From positions 758,777 through 822,776 of the forward strand of contig SIJG01000036.1 in NCBI GenBank assembly GCA_023374025.1: 64,000 bases of DNA, in the 5' to 3' direction. Made by a program: the position numbers and the translations under genes. Under the pieces are notes generated by a model. It was not told where the DNA came from. It did no database searches and was given only the letters and a program-made list of their open reading frames with translations. The DNA is from Heterodera schachtii. Lineage: Eukaryota > Nematoda > Chromadorea > Rhabditida > Heteroderidae. Within the stretch, counting starts at the first letter, position 1. The number at the start of each line of letters is the position of its first letter. Below, in pieces: positions 26,186 through 40,309 of this stretch.

Positions 26186-27355
26186 ACATTGAAATCTTGG
26201 AAATTTCAAAAAAAATTACATAGAGTTGGAAATTTTTCTGGTAAATTTGAGTAGGCCATATAAAATATGGAATGTCTCTACGACTAATACCCGTAGAGAG
26301 CCATAGAGTGTCAAGATGAAGTACCATAAAATTGATGATCAATTTTCTATCAGTTTCCTTTGAATACGGTAGAAATATGTCATTTTTGAGATGTCCAATT
26401 TTGAACCCTATGGTGTTCTTCGGTATTATTTTCCCAACTCCCTAGGATTTTTTTCGAAAATTTTCCCGATTTCAAGCCATTTTTGGCTTTTCAGATTTGT
26501 AGAATAAATGTTTTGTCCAAAGACTTTTGCACCTAACTGCATTTATGACCAATTGAAAAAGAGGTAATAGGTAGTTTAGATAGTGACACCTTTTTCAAAA
26601 AATTTAAAAATCTTACAGTCAAAAACAAATTTCTTTGGGGGCTTTCAGGTACGCTGAACACGAAGCGGACACTCAATTAGATCAAGTTCGAACTTCGTAC
26701 CCTAATTCGGACAAAAATAAGAAAGTTCAAATTTTCGAAGTGCCTGAAAACCCTTCCCTTTTGCGAAAATTTACTTCATTTTGTTTATCCATTTTTTGTT
26801 GGTACTGAAATGTCCATTAAAAAATAAATAAATTAATTAAAAATGCCCAATTTTCTTCACTTTTTGTGTTTTGAATCGGTTCAAAAACCGGTTTATACTT
26901 GTCGGATCAACTTCCCCCACACCTAGATCGATTTAAAAATTCAATGCGAATCCCTAGGGATCCCGCATAAAAAAATTTGCGGATCCCCTTGCGGGATTGG
27001 AACTCAAAAATTTTGATGGACGGAATCCCGCGGGATTAATCCTATAATTTCTAAAAATGTGTGATAGCGGACTTGGACCCCGAAAAATCCCGCGCCGGTC
27101 TCTAGTAAAGACCCTAACTGACAAAAAACACCCCCTAAAAATCAACCCCTAAAATTCAGAAAAATACACAACTAAGAACTATCGACCCTAAATTAAGAAA
27201 TGATAAATTTTCTCAAAAATTCATTTCCAAAATTCAATTTCTTTAAATATTTAATTTTCAAAATATTATTTCTTGGAATAATTAATGCCCGTGGGTTCCT
27301 TTTTTCAACCACCCACCAAATGGGCTTCATAAAATAAACACTTTCATTCTCCCAA
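26186..27355. repeat. repeat-rich AT DNA with GCGGGATCC motifs
   Basis: It contains a degenerate copy of the foldback arm (26640-26750, with a TTTCAGGT-CGCTGA-CACGAA pattern facing a reverse partner) and a cluster of GGGATCCCGC/GCGGGATT motifs in both orientations at 26950-27110, matching those at 23950-23990. No gene is supported. Confidence 0.5.
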
Positions 27356-27358
27356 AAA

Positions 27359-27528
27359 GGTTACTTGAACTCTGCATTGAACCCGATCATCTACACAATT
27401 TTCTCGCTGGATTTTCGTAATAATTTAATCTTAATATTTTAAAATATAAAATTTAATATTATTTCTTTTTAGGGTTGGCTTTCGAGCGAATTTTGCGTCG
27501 AATTTTCTGCAGGTCGCGTTGCTTTTGA
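27359..27528 (+). pseudogene. orphan last exons of an amine-type GPCR
   Basis: Two short exons (about 27359-27416 and 27473-27528) joined by a GT-AG intron encode GYLNSALNPIIYTIFSLDFR then LAFERILRRIFCR, ending SRCF and a stop. This is the seventh transmembrane helix with the NPxxY motif and helix 8 with a cysteine suited to palmitoylation, as in dopamine, serotonin and octopamine receptors. No other receptor exon was found in the surrounding repeat DNA, so it is probably a displaced 3' fragment. It differs clearly from the muscarinic receptor at 46.8-54.6 kb (SPINPFCYA). Confidence 0.7.
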
Positions 27529-27529
27529 A

Positions 27530-28695
27530 CTCGCGCGCAGAGTATAAAAATGTTCTCACAAAAATTGTCCCTTTGTTATTTTGCATTTTGAAGAAGAAGC
27601 GGGTCCATCCATTTCTATTATAATATTATATTCAAATTGATAAATCAGTTAAAATAAATGATTTAATTATTTTATTTCTTTTTAATTTTTAGAATTGGAG
27701 AAATGTTTATTTACAAGTGAGAGTGCCCAGATGTCAGTGGAGTTTCGGAACCAAATTTTAAATTAAATCATTAAATGGTGATAAATATAAATTATATGGA
27801 AATGCATATTTTTTTTTCCTGGACTGTGGGAGGCCTGAAACGCATGAAAAACATGTTTTTATCTTGGTTTGAAGCTTCTAGGATGGATTTTGTTGTGTAT
27901 ATCACTCAATATTCAAATATACGCCATTTACCGTACCCATTTTCGTGTCAATACTCATCTCTCAGCATCGTCCATAAATACCCATCATTTTGTCACTCAG
28001 TTAGTTCTTCCCTGGTAAGACATTTTTATCAAAATTTTGTCGAAAATATTGATTAATGTATCGTATTTTTTTCATCAAAAATGATTTTTGATCTATATTT
28101 TGAGATTTTTGCTATTTTATGTATGTTCATATTTTGCGATTTGTTGTCCATATTTTATGGCCATATTTCGTGATTTTATATCCATATAATTTTACGCCCT
28201 ATTAATATATTACTAATCTAGTAATTTTAAAGTTTGACAACAAATTTTAAAAATCATAACGTTTAGACACTTTTCGACAAAATATTTTAACAAATTGCAC
28301 TCAAATTTTCAAAATCTTCCCCGGCGGCGCCTATAGGCCCACTCTCCCCTTGTTCACCAAAAGTTTTTTTGGAAAAATGCGCCGCAAAAAAAATGATAAA
28401 TCTGGTTTTTTAATCCCGATTGCACTGAAATATACGACTTATAATTTCCTCCAATATTAGTCTGCGCCTATCGGTACCGCCGCGCCCCAAAACTCCTATT
28501 TTTTCTTAGAAGAATGGCCCAAAATCGCAAAATTTGACCATTTTTAGTGAAAGGGAGCCTACCGGCGCTGCCTGCCCCCTCTTCCCAAAAAGTTTTTTGT
28601 AAAAAGCCTCCGCATTTGCTGATTTCTGTTCGAATTCGGGTCCGGGGTTCGGAATTACGTGAAATAAATTTCATACAAATACCCTTATGATCAGA
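27530..28695. other. AT-rich repeat DNA before the CBP piece
   Basis: It contains two GC-rich repeat motifs (28310-28400 and 28560-28620) that recur in this window, and at 28625-28700 an arm of the foldback family that ends directly at the first CBP-like exon. Confidence 0.4.
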
Positions 28696-28699
28696 TAAA

Positions 28700-30161
28700 A
28701 TGAAAGAGGAAGATCTTCCAAAATATGGTGAAGGCACAGCAAAAAAGACACCCAATTTACGGACAAAGCAGCAGGTGTTTGCCAGCGAACTCCGTCAACA
28801 TCTTGAGCCAGTGTGGAACCAGCTCATTGACACCGACTGCTTGAACATTCCGGTAGGAATAGAAAGGAATCGGAATGGGAGAAATGATTTGCACAACATA
28901 GGGATTTATTCAACCGCAATTTCACAGGACAATTTCGACATCATCAAAAATCCGATGGACCTGCAGACGATCAAGGCCAACCTGGACCAGGGCAAATATA
29001 AAAACCCGTGGGAATTCTGCGAGCACATGTGGTTGATGTTCGAGAACGCGTGGTTGTACAACCGCAAAAACACAAAGGTAAATTAAGATGGACTAAAACT
29101 TATTGTTAGCCAATTTAATAAATTTTGACTTACTAGATTATACTGACCCTCCTCCCTGTATCAGATCCACAAATGGTGCACCAAACTCAGCGAGCAGTTC
29201 GTCAAGGAGATCAACCCGGTGATGCGTCGGATGGGCTATTGTTGCGGCCATAAGTTTTCCTTCACTCCGCCTGTCTGCTTCGGCATCACCAAAAACAAAG
29301 CGGCCTGTAAGGTCGATCGGGACCAGCAGCACTATTACATGTACGAGAGCGAAACCGACGGAGAGCAATGCATTTGTAAGTGTTTAAATGTTTTTAAACC
29401 GCTTTAATTTCATTTTATTCTCTTTATTAGTCTGTGTCAACTGCTTCGAGGCGTTGCCTAATGAGCGCATTGATCTGAACGAGAACACGTCGGACGAGTC
29501 AAAGTAAGGAAATAATGTTTTTAGTTTAACTTCTTTCTAACGCTCGTTTTCCCTTACCACCCCATCAACTTCAAGCTGGATACCAAAGTCGATGTTCCAG
29601 AAGAAGATCGACATGGAGCCGTTTGAGCATTGCCAATACACAAGGGCACACATTTGGGCATCTCCGCCAGACGAGGGAGTCGACTACATCTTCCACTGCC
29701 GCCCGACGCAGCAGAAGGCCCCAACGCCCCAATGGTTGGAGGATTGGTACAAAACGATGCTCAATAACGGACAGATGGAGGGCATTGTGTACAGCTACAA
29801 GGACATCTTCCACACGCAGAGAGATGCCGGGCTGGACACGCCAATGAAGCTTCCCTATTTTGAAGGTACAGCTGCAAATTTGGCACATCTGGGAAAATGT
29901 TTAAATTTTTGCAATTTTTGCACACATCGATTGCATTGACAGGTGATTATTGGCCTCGAATCATCGACGAATGCATCCGTGCTGCGGAGGAGGAGGGCAT
30001 AACCGTGATGGCCAACTGTTCCAGAAGTTGGTTTGCAATGAAGAGCCCAATTTCACCGTTCGGCTATTTTCTACGAAGGCATTGCCATTTTTAATACTTT
30101 TTGATATTTCAGTTTTTTTTGGAATTGCTCTTCTTGTAGTGTTGTTTCGCATTTTCATCAC
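28700..30161 (+). pseudogene. cbp-1-like: CBP/p300-like gene piece: bromodomain, RING, truncated HAT
   Basis: In CBP/p300, histone acetyltransferase co-activators. Exons: 28700-28852 (QQVFASELRQHLEPVWNQL); 28928-29077 (DNFDIIKNPMDLQTIKANL, then EHMWLMFENAWLYNRKNTK), the bromodomain with its AWLYN motif; 29165-29375 (WCTKLSEQFVKEINPVMRRM, GYCCGHKFSF); CVNCFEALPNERIDL; then about 29576-29864 with the distal HAT (RAHIWASPPDEGVDYIFHC, DWYKTMLNNGQMEG, YKDIFHTQRDAG, LPYFEG); and DYWPRIIDECIRAAEEE. Two things are missing: part of the bromodomain ZA loop, and most of the HAT core, since the exon passes directly from FEHC to QYTRAHIW. After EEEG the reading shifts by one; the other frame continues with QLFQKLVCNEEPNFTVRLF. 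Splice sites and the remaining frame are intact, so a truncated protein is possible, but acetylation is not expected. Confidence 0.85.
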
Positions 30162-30351
30162 TGAATAAATTTTTGTAAAAATTGAACTGTTCCACTTTGT
30201 TTTGACTCTCTCATTTAGTCTCGACTAATTAATTCTTTTTTACTCCTAATGATTTGGTTTTAAGAGAAAATGAAAAAGTTTCTTGACTAATAAATCTTGG
30301 TAAAACGGGCTTTGAATTTAGGGATTTTTTGAAATTTGTACAATTTCGGGC

Positions 30352-30525
30352 TCTATTGCAGTTCACTTGACCATAAAAAAGACATGACCATAAAATAATT
30401 TGCAATTTTAATGCACCATAATCTTTTCTATTCATCCAAATTAAGTATTCTTGGTATCATTCGATTGCCCTGAGAATCTTATTTTCCTGCAAAAATTCAA
30501 AATATTTTTTGTGTTTCAAAAAATT
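30352..30525 (+). repeat. dispersed repeat R1, copy b
   Basis: It shares blocks such as CATAAAAAAGACA, TGCACCATAA, ATCCAAATTAA, TATCATTCG and CCTGCAAAA with 41045-41235 over about 170 bases. Weaker copies lie at 11190-11300 (plus) and 42030-42125 (reversed). It follows the CBP piece directly. Confidence 0.7.
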
Positions 30526-30621
30526 ACCCAGAAAACAAAATTTTACTCTACCAAAAAACATCGTATAAGTAAAACAATTTCGTTTTGACCTTTTGATTGA
30601 TTTAACATAAAACGGACAGTG

Positions 30622-33600
30622 ATGGACCCTGAAAATGAGCGAATTCCGCAAAGGCCCCGAACGGTGGACACGGAGGAGTATGTTCGGGCCCGAATTGAGC
30701 AAATTGCCGAGCTTTTGGAGGTGCAAATTATGCCTTTCTGAACGGGTTTCCCTTTCTCCGCCCCCAAATTCCCCCCAGGTGGTGGACAATCCTTCGCTCG
30801 GTTTCGGCGAAGTGACTTCCGGGCCAAGGACGGTTTTTCAGCGACTTCCGAGGTCAATTTTAAATTGTCCTATATCATTTGTTCTTAAATCAGCTTTTAG
30901 GCACATGCGTCGACGTGCGATGTCGCACAATGTGAAGCGATTGCCCCGCGCATTGCGACCGATCGCCGCTCGGCACACACAGCGAACGGCACACCGAAAA
31001 AAGGCACCGAGCCGAAAGTGGCGACGGAGGCCGACGCGAATGCTCAAATTAAGTGAAAAACGGGCAAAAAATGGGAAATTGGGTGGAAACAAAAATTCAA
31101 TTTGGGGAGGCGAATTAAACACTTGGAATTCGGCAATGTGTTGTACTCAAAACGTTTTACGGTTTATGATTGCACCCAAATTTCGTTTTTTTCCCCACAT
31201 TTTAGCGATGGGTGCGCGAACAAAGGAAAAACATTTGGTTGGAAACGCACATTTGGCACGCCAAACGCTTTCACATGACGTAACCCACAAATGCTTTCCT
31301 AAAAACTTTTCACTAAGAATTTTCAAGGGAACTTTGGGGCTACAAATTGCCAATGAAAAGCTGTCAACGCGGTTTCCGCCCAAATTACCGTTGCGCCGTC
31401 CGTTCGGCCGTGTAATTTTTTGATTAAATTTTGTAATTTTAAATCACTTTCAGCTCTCTTGACCAAAGTTACCTGTGCTGTCTCCAATTTGTTGTGTCCG
31501 CTCAAATTTCGTCTGATTGTAAAATGAAAATTATTTCCTGAAGTTTTGGCTCAATTTTGCGAAAAAGTAAAATTGGCCTCCACCCTAAAATTTAAAATGT
31601 TCAATTTTTAGAGGGTTTCGCCAACTTTTGCCCATTTTGGCGCCCTTTCATGTCACTTGGAAGTGCCGCTGATGCTTTTTTCGCCCGGTAAATACCCACA
31701 CGGATTTTTGGGCCCCGGCCGAGCAATGTGGACGGAGGACGGGTCAGAATTCGCTATTTTTTAACTCGAAAAATTCAAACGCATTTACTGTCGCCCAAAT
31801 TTAGTTCCCAAAGCAATTTCAAAATTCAGCCGTCTCTTCCTTTGGGTCCATCCGTCAATTGAGCGACAATTGGCGGCCGAAATGGGAAAAGTGCCGCAAA
31901 TTTCCATCGTTTCGCCAACAAAAACCAAACGGATGGAAAAGGGTGACCAACAAATTGGGAAGGAAGCCAAAAAAGGAACGGAAGCACAAATTGAGGTGGG
32001 AATAATAAGAAACAAATTGGACCCTTCAAGCGTCCCCTTTCAGTTGGTCAATTTGCGCAACCGTTTGTGCCGTTTCCATCTGATCGGTCCGAAAGCGGTC
32101 GAATTCCTTCGCAAAGTGATCAGAGTGGCGAACGAAGAGGCGGAAACGGGACAAATGGACGACAATCATTCGGCACAATTTAGGCACTTTTTCAATGTTT
32201 CCCATTTTAATTGTCATTTTTAGTGAAATGCATCAGTGGTGGCACACTTTGCCGTCCGATGTTTTGCCCGGCAATTTGCGGGACGGTCAAATTGTTGCAC
32301 TGCTCGTGGAGGACCCGCGACTGTTCCGTGCCATGCCCACTCCACAACAGCAGCCAATTCAAAGACCGCATCAGCAAAGTGTGTGATGTGGCAAACATTT
32401 TGATCATTGCGTTTTGCACTTTCCATTTTTAGTCAATTTTCACTATTTTTCGTTTTTTGCTTAATTGTGTTTTCCCTTTTTCTGTTTACTTCTCCTCGTC
32501 AGCTGATGCTCACTTCCCTCAGCCTCCTCCGTCCGCTCTTTTCGCGGATTGGCAATTTTTCCATCAAAATTTGCTCCCGAAACGCCTCTCGCACAACGAA
32601 TTTGAGTCATTCTGTGCCGACAAATTGGCAAGGCCAAAGCGAACCGATTTTAAGGTGAGTACAGAAAGTAACAAAATGCTTCTAATCTTTTTCTTTTCTC
32701 ACTTTTTTCGATTCCAATTTTGCTCGTCTTCCGTCGGATTTCCGCCCCCTCTTCGTCCACCCAAAACATCGCTTTGCATTGCGTGGATTTGATCTGTCCG
32801 TCCGGCGTTGGCTACTGGTCGGGTGGCATTTCTTTGACCATTTCCTCTATTTCGAATTGATTTCGACTTTTTCATCCATTGGAATTCTTTCCTTTTCATT
32901 TGCTTTCCCTTTAGACTTTTGGTTGGCCCTCCAATTCGCCGGCTTTCGTCCCATTGGCCTCCATGACAAACGCGCGTTGAACTTTGAGGCAGCCATTGGC
33001 ACTTTTCCCGACGATTTTGTCGACTGTCGGGCGGGAACAGAGGCGGCACAAACTGAGGCCAAACATTTGATGGTCAGAGAAAGTTGGGGCTGTAATTTCT
33101 ATAAAACAACTACTTTTTGAGGGGAAATACGAGCGGAGACCGCACAATCGAAGGATTGAATTTGGGGAGAAGGGACTGAACGTGGCGCATCCCTTCACTT
33201 TCGAGTGGGAAACACTGCTGTCGGAATGGGACACCACCAAGGGGAGGAGGTGACGCAATTTCATTTATTTTATGGCCCAATTCTTTGGGGTTTTATGTCG
33301 ATGCTAATTGTAAATGTCTTGACTCACAATCAGCAAGAAATGTCTAATTATTGGGGCTATGGTTATGTCAATTTTATCCATTCCTTCCGATGCGGGGGGG
33401 GGGGGGGGAGCTGCTTCCCCTTGGACCGTCCCTGATTTCTTCTCTCTGGATTTTATTCCCAAATTTTTTTTTTAAATTTTGTCTGCAAATTTCAATTTCT
33501 AAATTTTATTTAACTAAATTGACACCCCTTTCTTTTACTAAATGACATTTCCTCCCTCCCTAACCACAGGAATTCCACTTGTGAAAGCCCACCGCCCTTT

Positions 33601-35050
33601 TTTGTGCTCCGTGGTCGGCAAGCACTGAAGCGATTCGACTGTTGGTTTGTTGGTCGACTTAATGCCAACGCTGCGGGCGACGATAGCGATGGCACTTCGG
33701 TGCCACCACCGATTTTGGAAGGTTTGCCAAAAAAGTGTTGCAATTTTTTTTCCCGTTTATTTGCTTTTCGTTTTTCAGAATGTTTTGCCACCACTTCTTT
33801 GTCTTCCGTCTCTTCCATCGTTTCGTCGTCTTCCGTTTTGGTGCCCGTATTTCTCCAAATGTTGCGCCGCGGAGTGCCGAAACGACTGTCTCTGATCACT
33901 TTGCCGACTGATCAGGATATGCAAATGTTGCGCAGCGAAGGGAACCACGGGCGCGGAATGATCACAATTGGCAGCCGAATTGTTACCATAAGGGAGCAGG
34001 GAGAAGAGGCATGGAAGGGAAAAAAAGGGGGGGGGAATAAAATGAAGACGGTCAGTTCAGTCTCGGCAGTTCCATCCCAACCAAATTTAAACTTTAAAGA
34101 TAATGATTTTTTTTGCTTTTGGTGATAAATGTCGCAATCAAAACGGGTATAGTCTGGAGGCAGTTTTAGAGTTCCTAATCAATGGTATTTGCCATACATT
34201 TAAAACAATAAGCAAATTTTGAACCCTGATCCATCAATGGAAAGTCGACTTTTTGCTGTAAATACTATTCATTATGTCATGCATTGTTTAAAAAATCTGA
34301 AATTTAGCTTTCCGACACTGCCGCCACTTTTCCACTTGAAGCGCTGCGGCAGAAAATGTCGAAAAGTCCGTCCCCTCCGTTTTTCTCCACCGCCTGCCAT
34401 ATTCCCGAGTTCATTTCGCTTCATGACCAACAACAATTGGGCACAGTTGCGCATTATTTTCCAACCGATCGAAGTTTGTTTTTGTCAAAAAGCAAAAATT
34501 TTCGAGATTCATTAATTTTATACAATTAATTCTTTTGTCAGCATGCGAAGGACAACTGCTTTCACTTGAGGCGATGTTCCCCGACGGTGCCAATGACAAA
34601 GAGCGAAGACGGAAGGCACGGAATGTAAGCAAAAGAGCAAAGAAACGGGCGAAAATGGCACGGAAAAAGAGTGGGGAGAAGGAGGAAGATGAGGAAGGAG
34701 AACCGATGGAAACGGAAATTGGGCAAGCGGAGGAACGGTCGGAATGCATCACGAAGCGGTGGGAGAGAGCCTTTTACACTTCTTCTCCACCTCAATTCAA
34801 TTCGGATTTCAGAAAACTCATTGGTCGCGTTGTGAGGGGCGACTTCGCTTTTGGAAATGCGCAAGGGATGGCATTCGGTGGGAGTGCCATTCAAAATAAA
34901 CCAGAGCATTCTTCTTAAGGGTTTGTGCCACTGAATGCTTTTGCGGCGATCACTCGGACAAACGGAATTGTTTTGGTGAGAAACACAACGTCAAAATATT
35001 ACCATCCCGCCAGAATAAACATCCATTTGATTGATCAAAACGCCATTTGA
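30622..35050 (+). CDS. popl-1: POP1 subunit of RNase P/RNase MRP
   Basis: Largest protein of the nuclear tRNA and rRNA processing ribonucleoproteins RNase P and MRP. Recognised from the order of POP1 blocks: VFQRLPRHMRRRAMSHNVKR then LPRALRPIA; RKNIWLETHIWHAKRFHMT; LWGYKLPMKSCQRGFRPNYR; DQSYLCCLQF; KYPHGFLGPGRAMW; RLFLWVHPS; RLCRFHLIGPKAVEFL; MHQWWHTLP; IPILLVFRRISAP; LICPSGVGYWSGG; FWLALQFAGFRPIGLHDKRA; EAAIGTFPDDF; KYERRPHNRR; ALKRFDCWFVGRL; RRGVPKRLSLITLPTDQDM; and at the end IGRVVRGDFAFGNAQGMAFG joined to FVPLNAFAAI. Roughly 18 exons; the last intron is only about 45 bases. The junction near 31055-31200 is uncertain and may use a GC donor. About 900 residues, close to the family size. Confidence 0.88.
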
Positions 35051-35648
35051 TCAATTTTTGTTAATTTCTTTTTGACAAAACTTGGATTATAAAAATGCGG
35101 GTTTTCCATGTGCAATATTTTGAATATTGGAAATGTTTTCAGAAATTGGTCAATTCTGCTACTCACAAAAAGATTCATGTGATTTTGAGCCTATTTCTTA
35201 AATAAAATATGCTCAGAAAGAACATACAAACATTTCATCATACACAAACAAATATATTCCCGAAAGTAGACAATGACATTAATGTGTTGTATTGGTGAAA
35301 GTGCGATATAACGCCGAGAAATGAGCGAAAAAGGGGAGGGGAAAATGTTGATATAAAAACACGAAACCGATGCTCATTTGTCAGTGTGCAGTTTGGCCAC
35401 ACTATCCATCTGATTAACAAAACAAAAGACAATGACTCCCACGGCGCTTTAGCTGAGATTTTGGAAGTGCGTCCAAATGTTAAAATCTTTTCACAAAGGT
35501 TTTGTCGAATGTGTCAGAAGTCATTTTGATGGATTGTCACAAAAACATTAAATAGTTATCGAAATTAAACGGCCATCCCCAGAACAGAGCTGCGCGCAAA
35601 AACAAATTCCCTTCCGTCATCTTCCAATTCGCATGGTCCGCTCGCTGT

Positions 35649-38068
<2,420 letters not shown>

Positions 38069-39693
38069 ATGTCTTCAAAAAGAGTTCGTTTCACAGAGGA
38101 AAGAAATGCAACAGAAAGAGTGAAGAGAAGTCGGACGGAAGCGGCGGAGGAGGAGAAAAGGGAACGATTGGACGATGAGGAGGACGGAGGACCAGCCGAA
38201 ACGGCGGAAGGAATGAAGACAAAACGGACGAAGAAACACACGTTGGACTCGGACGAGGAGGACGAAACGGAGGGCTACCAACGGCTGGACATGGACAAGG
38301 CAAACGCTGGCAAAGAGACAAAATTTTAGAATGGGACGGGCCCGGTGGACCATCCAGAAGCACATTAAACTGATCGGGTAGGGCCACAGACCGCACATTA
38401 ATTAAAGCAACGCCATTTGGAACAAATTTTGTTGGTTCAATTGCATTGGAAGCTAAAATTAAAAACGATTTACGAAATGTAATAAATGTTTCAGACATAC
38501 AACAAAAAAAATTGAAAATAATTTACCCAAAATCTTAAAATGAAAAGGAAATTCGAAATTGGATTTTTTTCTGCAAATGTTCGCCTCTTTTGAATTCGAA
38601 TTCCGTTGGTCATTCATTCCCTTTTTTGGTTTTACTATTAATCATGCTTTTGTCCCATTTCAGGTGGAAGGTCAGGAGGAGTCGACCCTCGAGTATGAGG
38701 GACACGTGAAGATAATGCCTTTCAACATGAAAGACGACTTGGAGGAGGGGCATTTCGACGCGAACGGCACATTCATTTTTGACAAGAAGCAAAGTGTGAT
38801 CAAAGACGCGTGGTTGGACAACATCGAGTGGGACAACGTGAAGAATGCGGCCGGCAAACATTGGGGCAAAGTGAGCGGACGGAGGGGGGGGGGATAAAAA
38901 AATGGAATTTATCGAATTTTAAAAATTCATTTTTGACAAATAAAAAAATAGAAAATTTTGTTATTCAGCTGGAAGACGAGGATGACAAAAAGGCGGACGA
39001 TGAGAAGGAAGTGGAGCCAAAGGAAGTGTACCAACGACTTATCGAATTGCTAAACGAAAGAGAGACAATTGGTGCTGCGCTTAAGAGACTAAACAACGAA
39101 AAAAGTAAGTGATCGGCGGAGAGTTGGGGTAATAAATGCGGTAATAAGTTTTTAGGGTATTTTACGGTATTGGATAGTGTTGTTGAATTTTTATTGAATT
39201 AACATTTTTTTGTTAGAATTAAAATCAAAAAAATTATTTAAGAGTCAAACGCAGCGGAGGAGCGCAAACGCCGCTGGGCAGCCAAAAAGTCGGGTGCGAA
39301 TGTGCAGGAGGATGAGAAGACCAAGCAAATCGCGGAACTGACTTCGCTGGCCGACTCACTAATTTCACAGGGCAACATGGAAGCCTATCAGTTGGACCAG
39401 GTAGGAAAATCGGACAAATTGGCACATGAAAAGCCGACCATTCTTTTTGTGTTTGTTGAATTCCCTGCGTTTTTCGGCTACCCGACTTTTGGGGATCCCG
39501 ACATAGGGACCGGATATTTAGGCACCGGTCAATTGTCAGGATCCCCAAAAGTCGGGTCCCCAAGTTGCGAATCCCCAAAAGACGCCATGGCTTTTTTCAG
39601 ACCAGCATCAACGCTTTGTTGGACGACTTGCAAGCAAAAAACAAAATTCCGGGCGCAAAAGAAGCGACTTTGGATATGTTTTCGGAAGGGTGA
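38069..39693 (+). CDS. CD2BP2/LIN1-like U5 snRNP protein lacking the GYF domain
   Basis: Homologue of the U5 snRNP 52K protein. Exon 1 (38069 on) is acidic and basic: MSSKRVRFTEE, then KKHTLDSDEEDETEGYQRLD. Exon 2 (from about 38663) holds the diagnostic block VEGQEESTLEYEG, VKIMPFNMKDDLEEGHFDAN, GTFIFDK and IKDAWLDNIEWD. Later exons give YQRLIELLNERETIGAALKR, RWAAKKSG, and IAELTSLADSLISQGNMEAY, ending LQAKNKIPGAKEATLDMFSE followed by a stop. In CD2BP2 the LDMF block is followed by about 100 residues with the GYF domain; here TGA comes two codons after it (SEG), and no downstream GYF-like exon was seen. The second-to-last intron carries a small perfect hairpin. Confidence 0.82.
39481..39556. 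repeat. perfect 18-base inverted repeat in an intron
   Basis: Left arm CCCGACTTTTGGGGATCC at 39481-39498 and its exact complement at 39539-39556, with a 40-base spacer. A third partial copy (ATCCCCAAAAG) follows at about 39570. It lies in the last intron of the CD2BP2-like gene, like a tiny MITE. Confidence 0.85.
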
Positions 39694-40309
39694 AGGAACA
39701 CTGAATTTTGATTGAAATTTGAGCCTTTGAACAAAGGCATTTTGATGTGGATAAAATTTATGATCGCTGATCAATTTGCTCGTAATATATCTATTTGTTT
39801 TTTTTAAATTTAAGTGTTCCATTGTACAAAAAATCATTCCTTTAAATAAAGAAATTGTATTAGGGGCAAATGTTAATTCACTGATAACACAATGTCCCTG
39901 GCTTTTATGCAATCAAAAAGTACGTAATACTGCTGGCAAAATATTGCTGTGATTGACCGTCTTCCATATTCACTTGCCCAATACGTTACTTTAGAAAATT
40001 CGTTTGATCGGTCAATTTCGTGCAAAATTTTCAGCGTAAAATTTTGAAGCGCTTCTAATGAAACCAAAGCCAATAACCGTATTTCGTGAATTTTTGGCAT
40101 AGAATTCGATTTCAAGCCGGGGAGTTCGGGCCGGTCAATTTCTGTAAGCCCGAGCCCGGTAGTTTCATTTAAGTCAAATTATTTTGAACATCGTTTGAAA
40201 AAGTATTATTAAATACGAAGTGAAATTTGAGATGTCTTATCCCAGCCGATCGCTCTCTCTCAAAATACACAAGTGAAATTCTACAAATGCAAATTCTTCA
40301 ATAAAATAG
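39694..40309. other. intergenic, no gene seen
   Basis: AT-rich. The 80-codon minus-strand frame at 39873-40115 is of mixed composition without recognised features. Confidence 0.35.

Noticed and set aside
30635..31423. 262-codon plus frame as a single gene
   Set aside because: It crosses POP1 introns; only its middle part (HMRRRAMSHNVKR region) coincides with the real POP1 frame.
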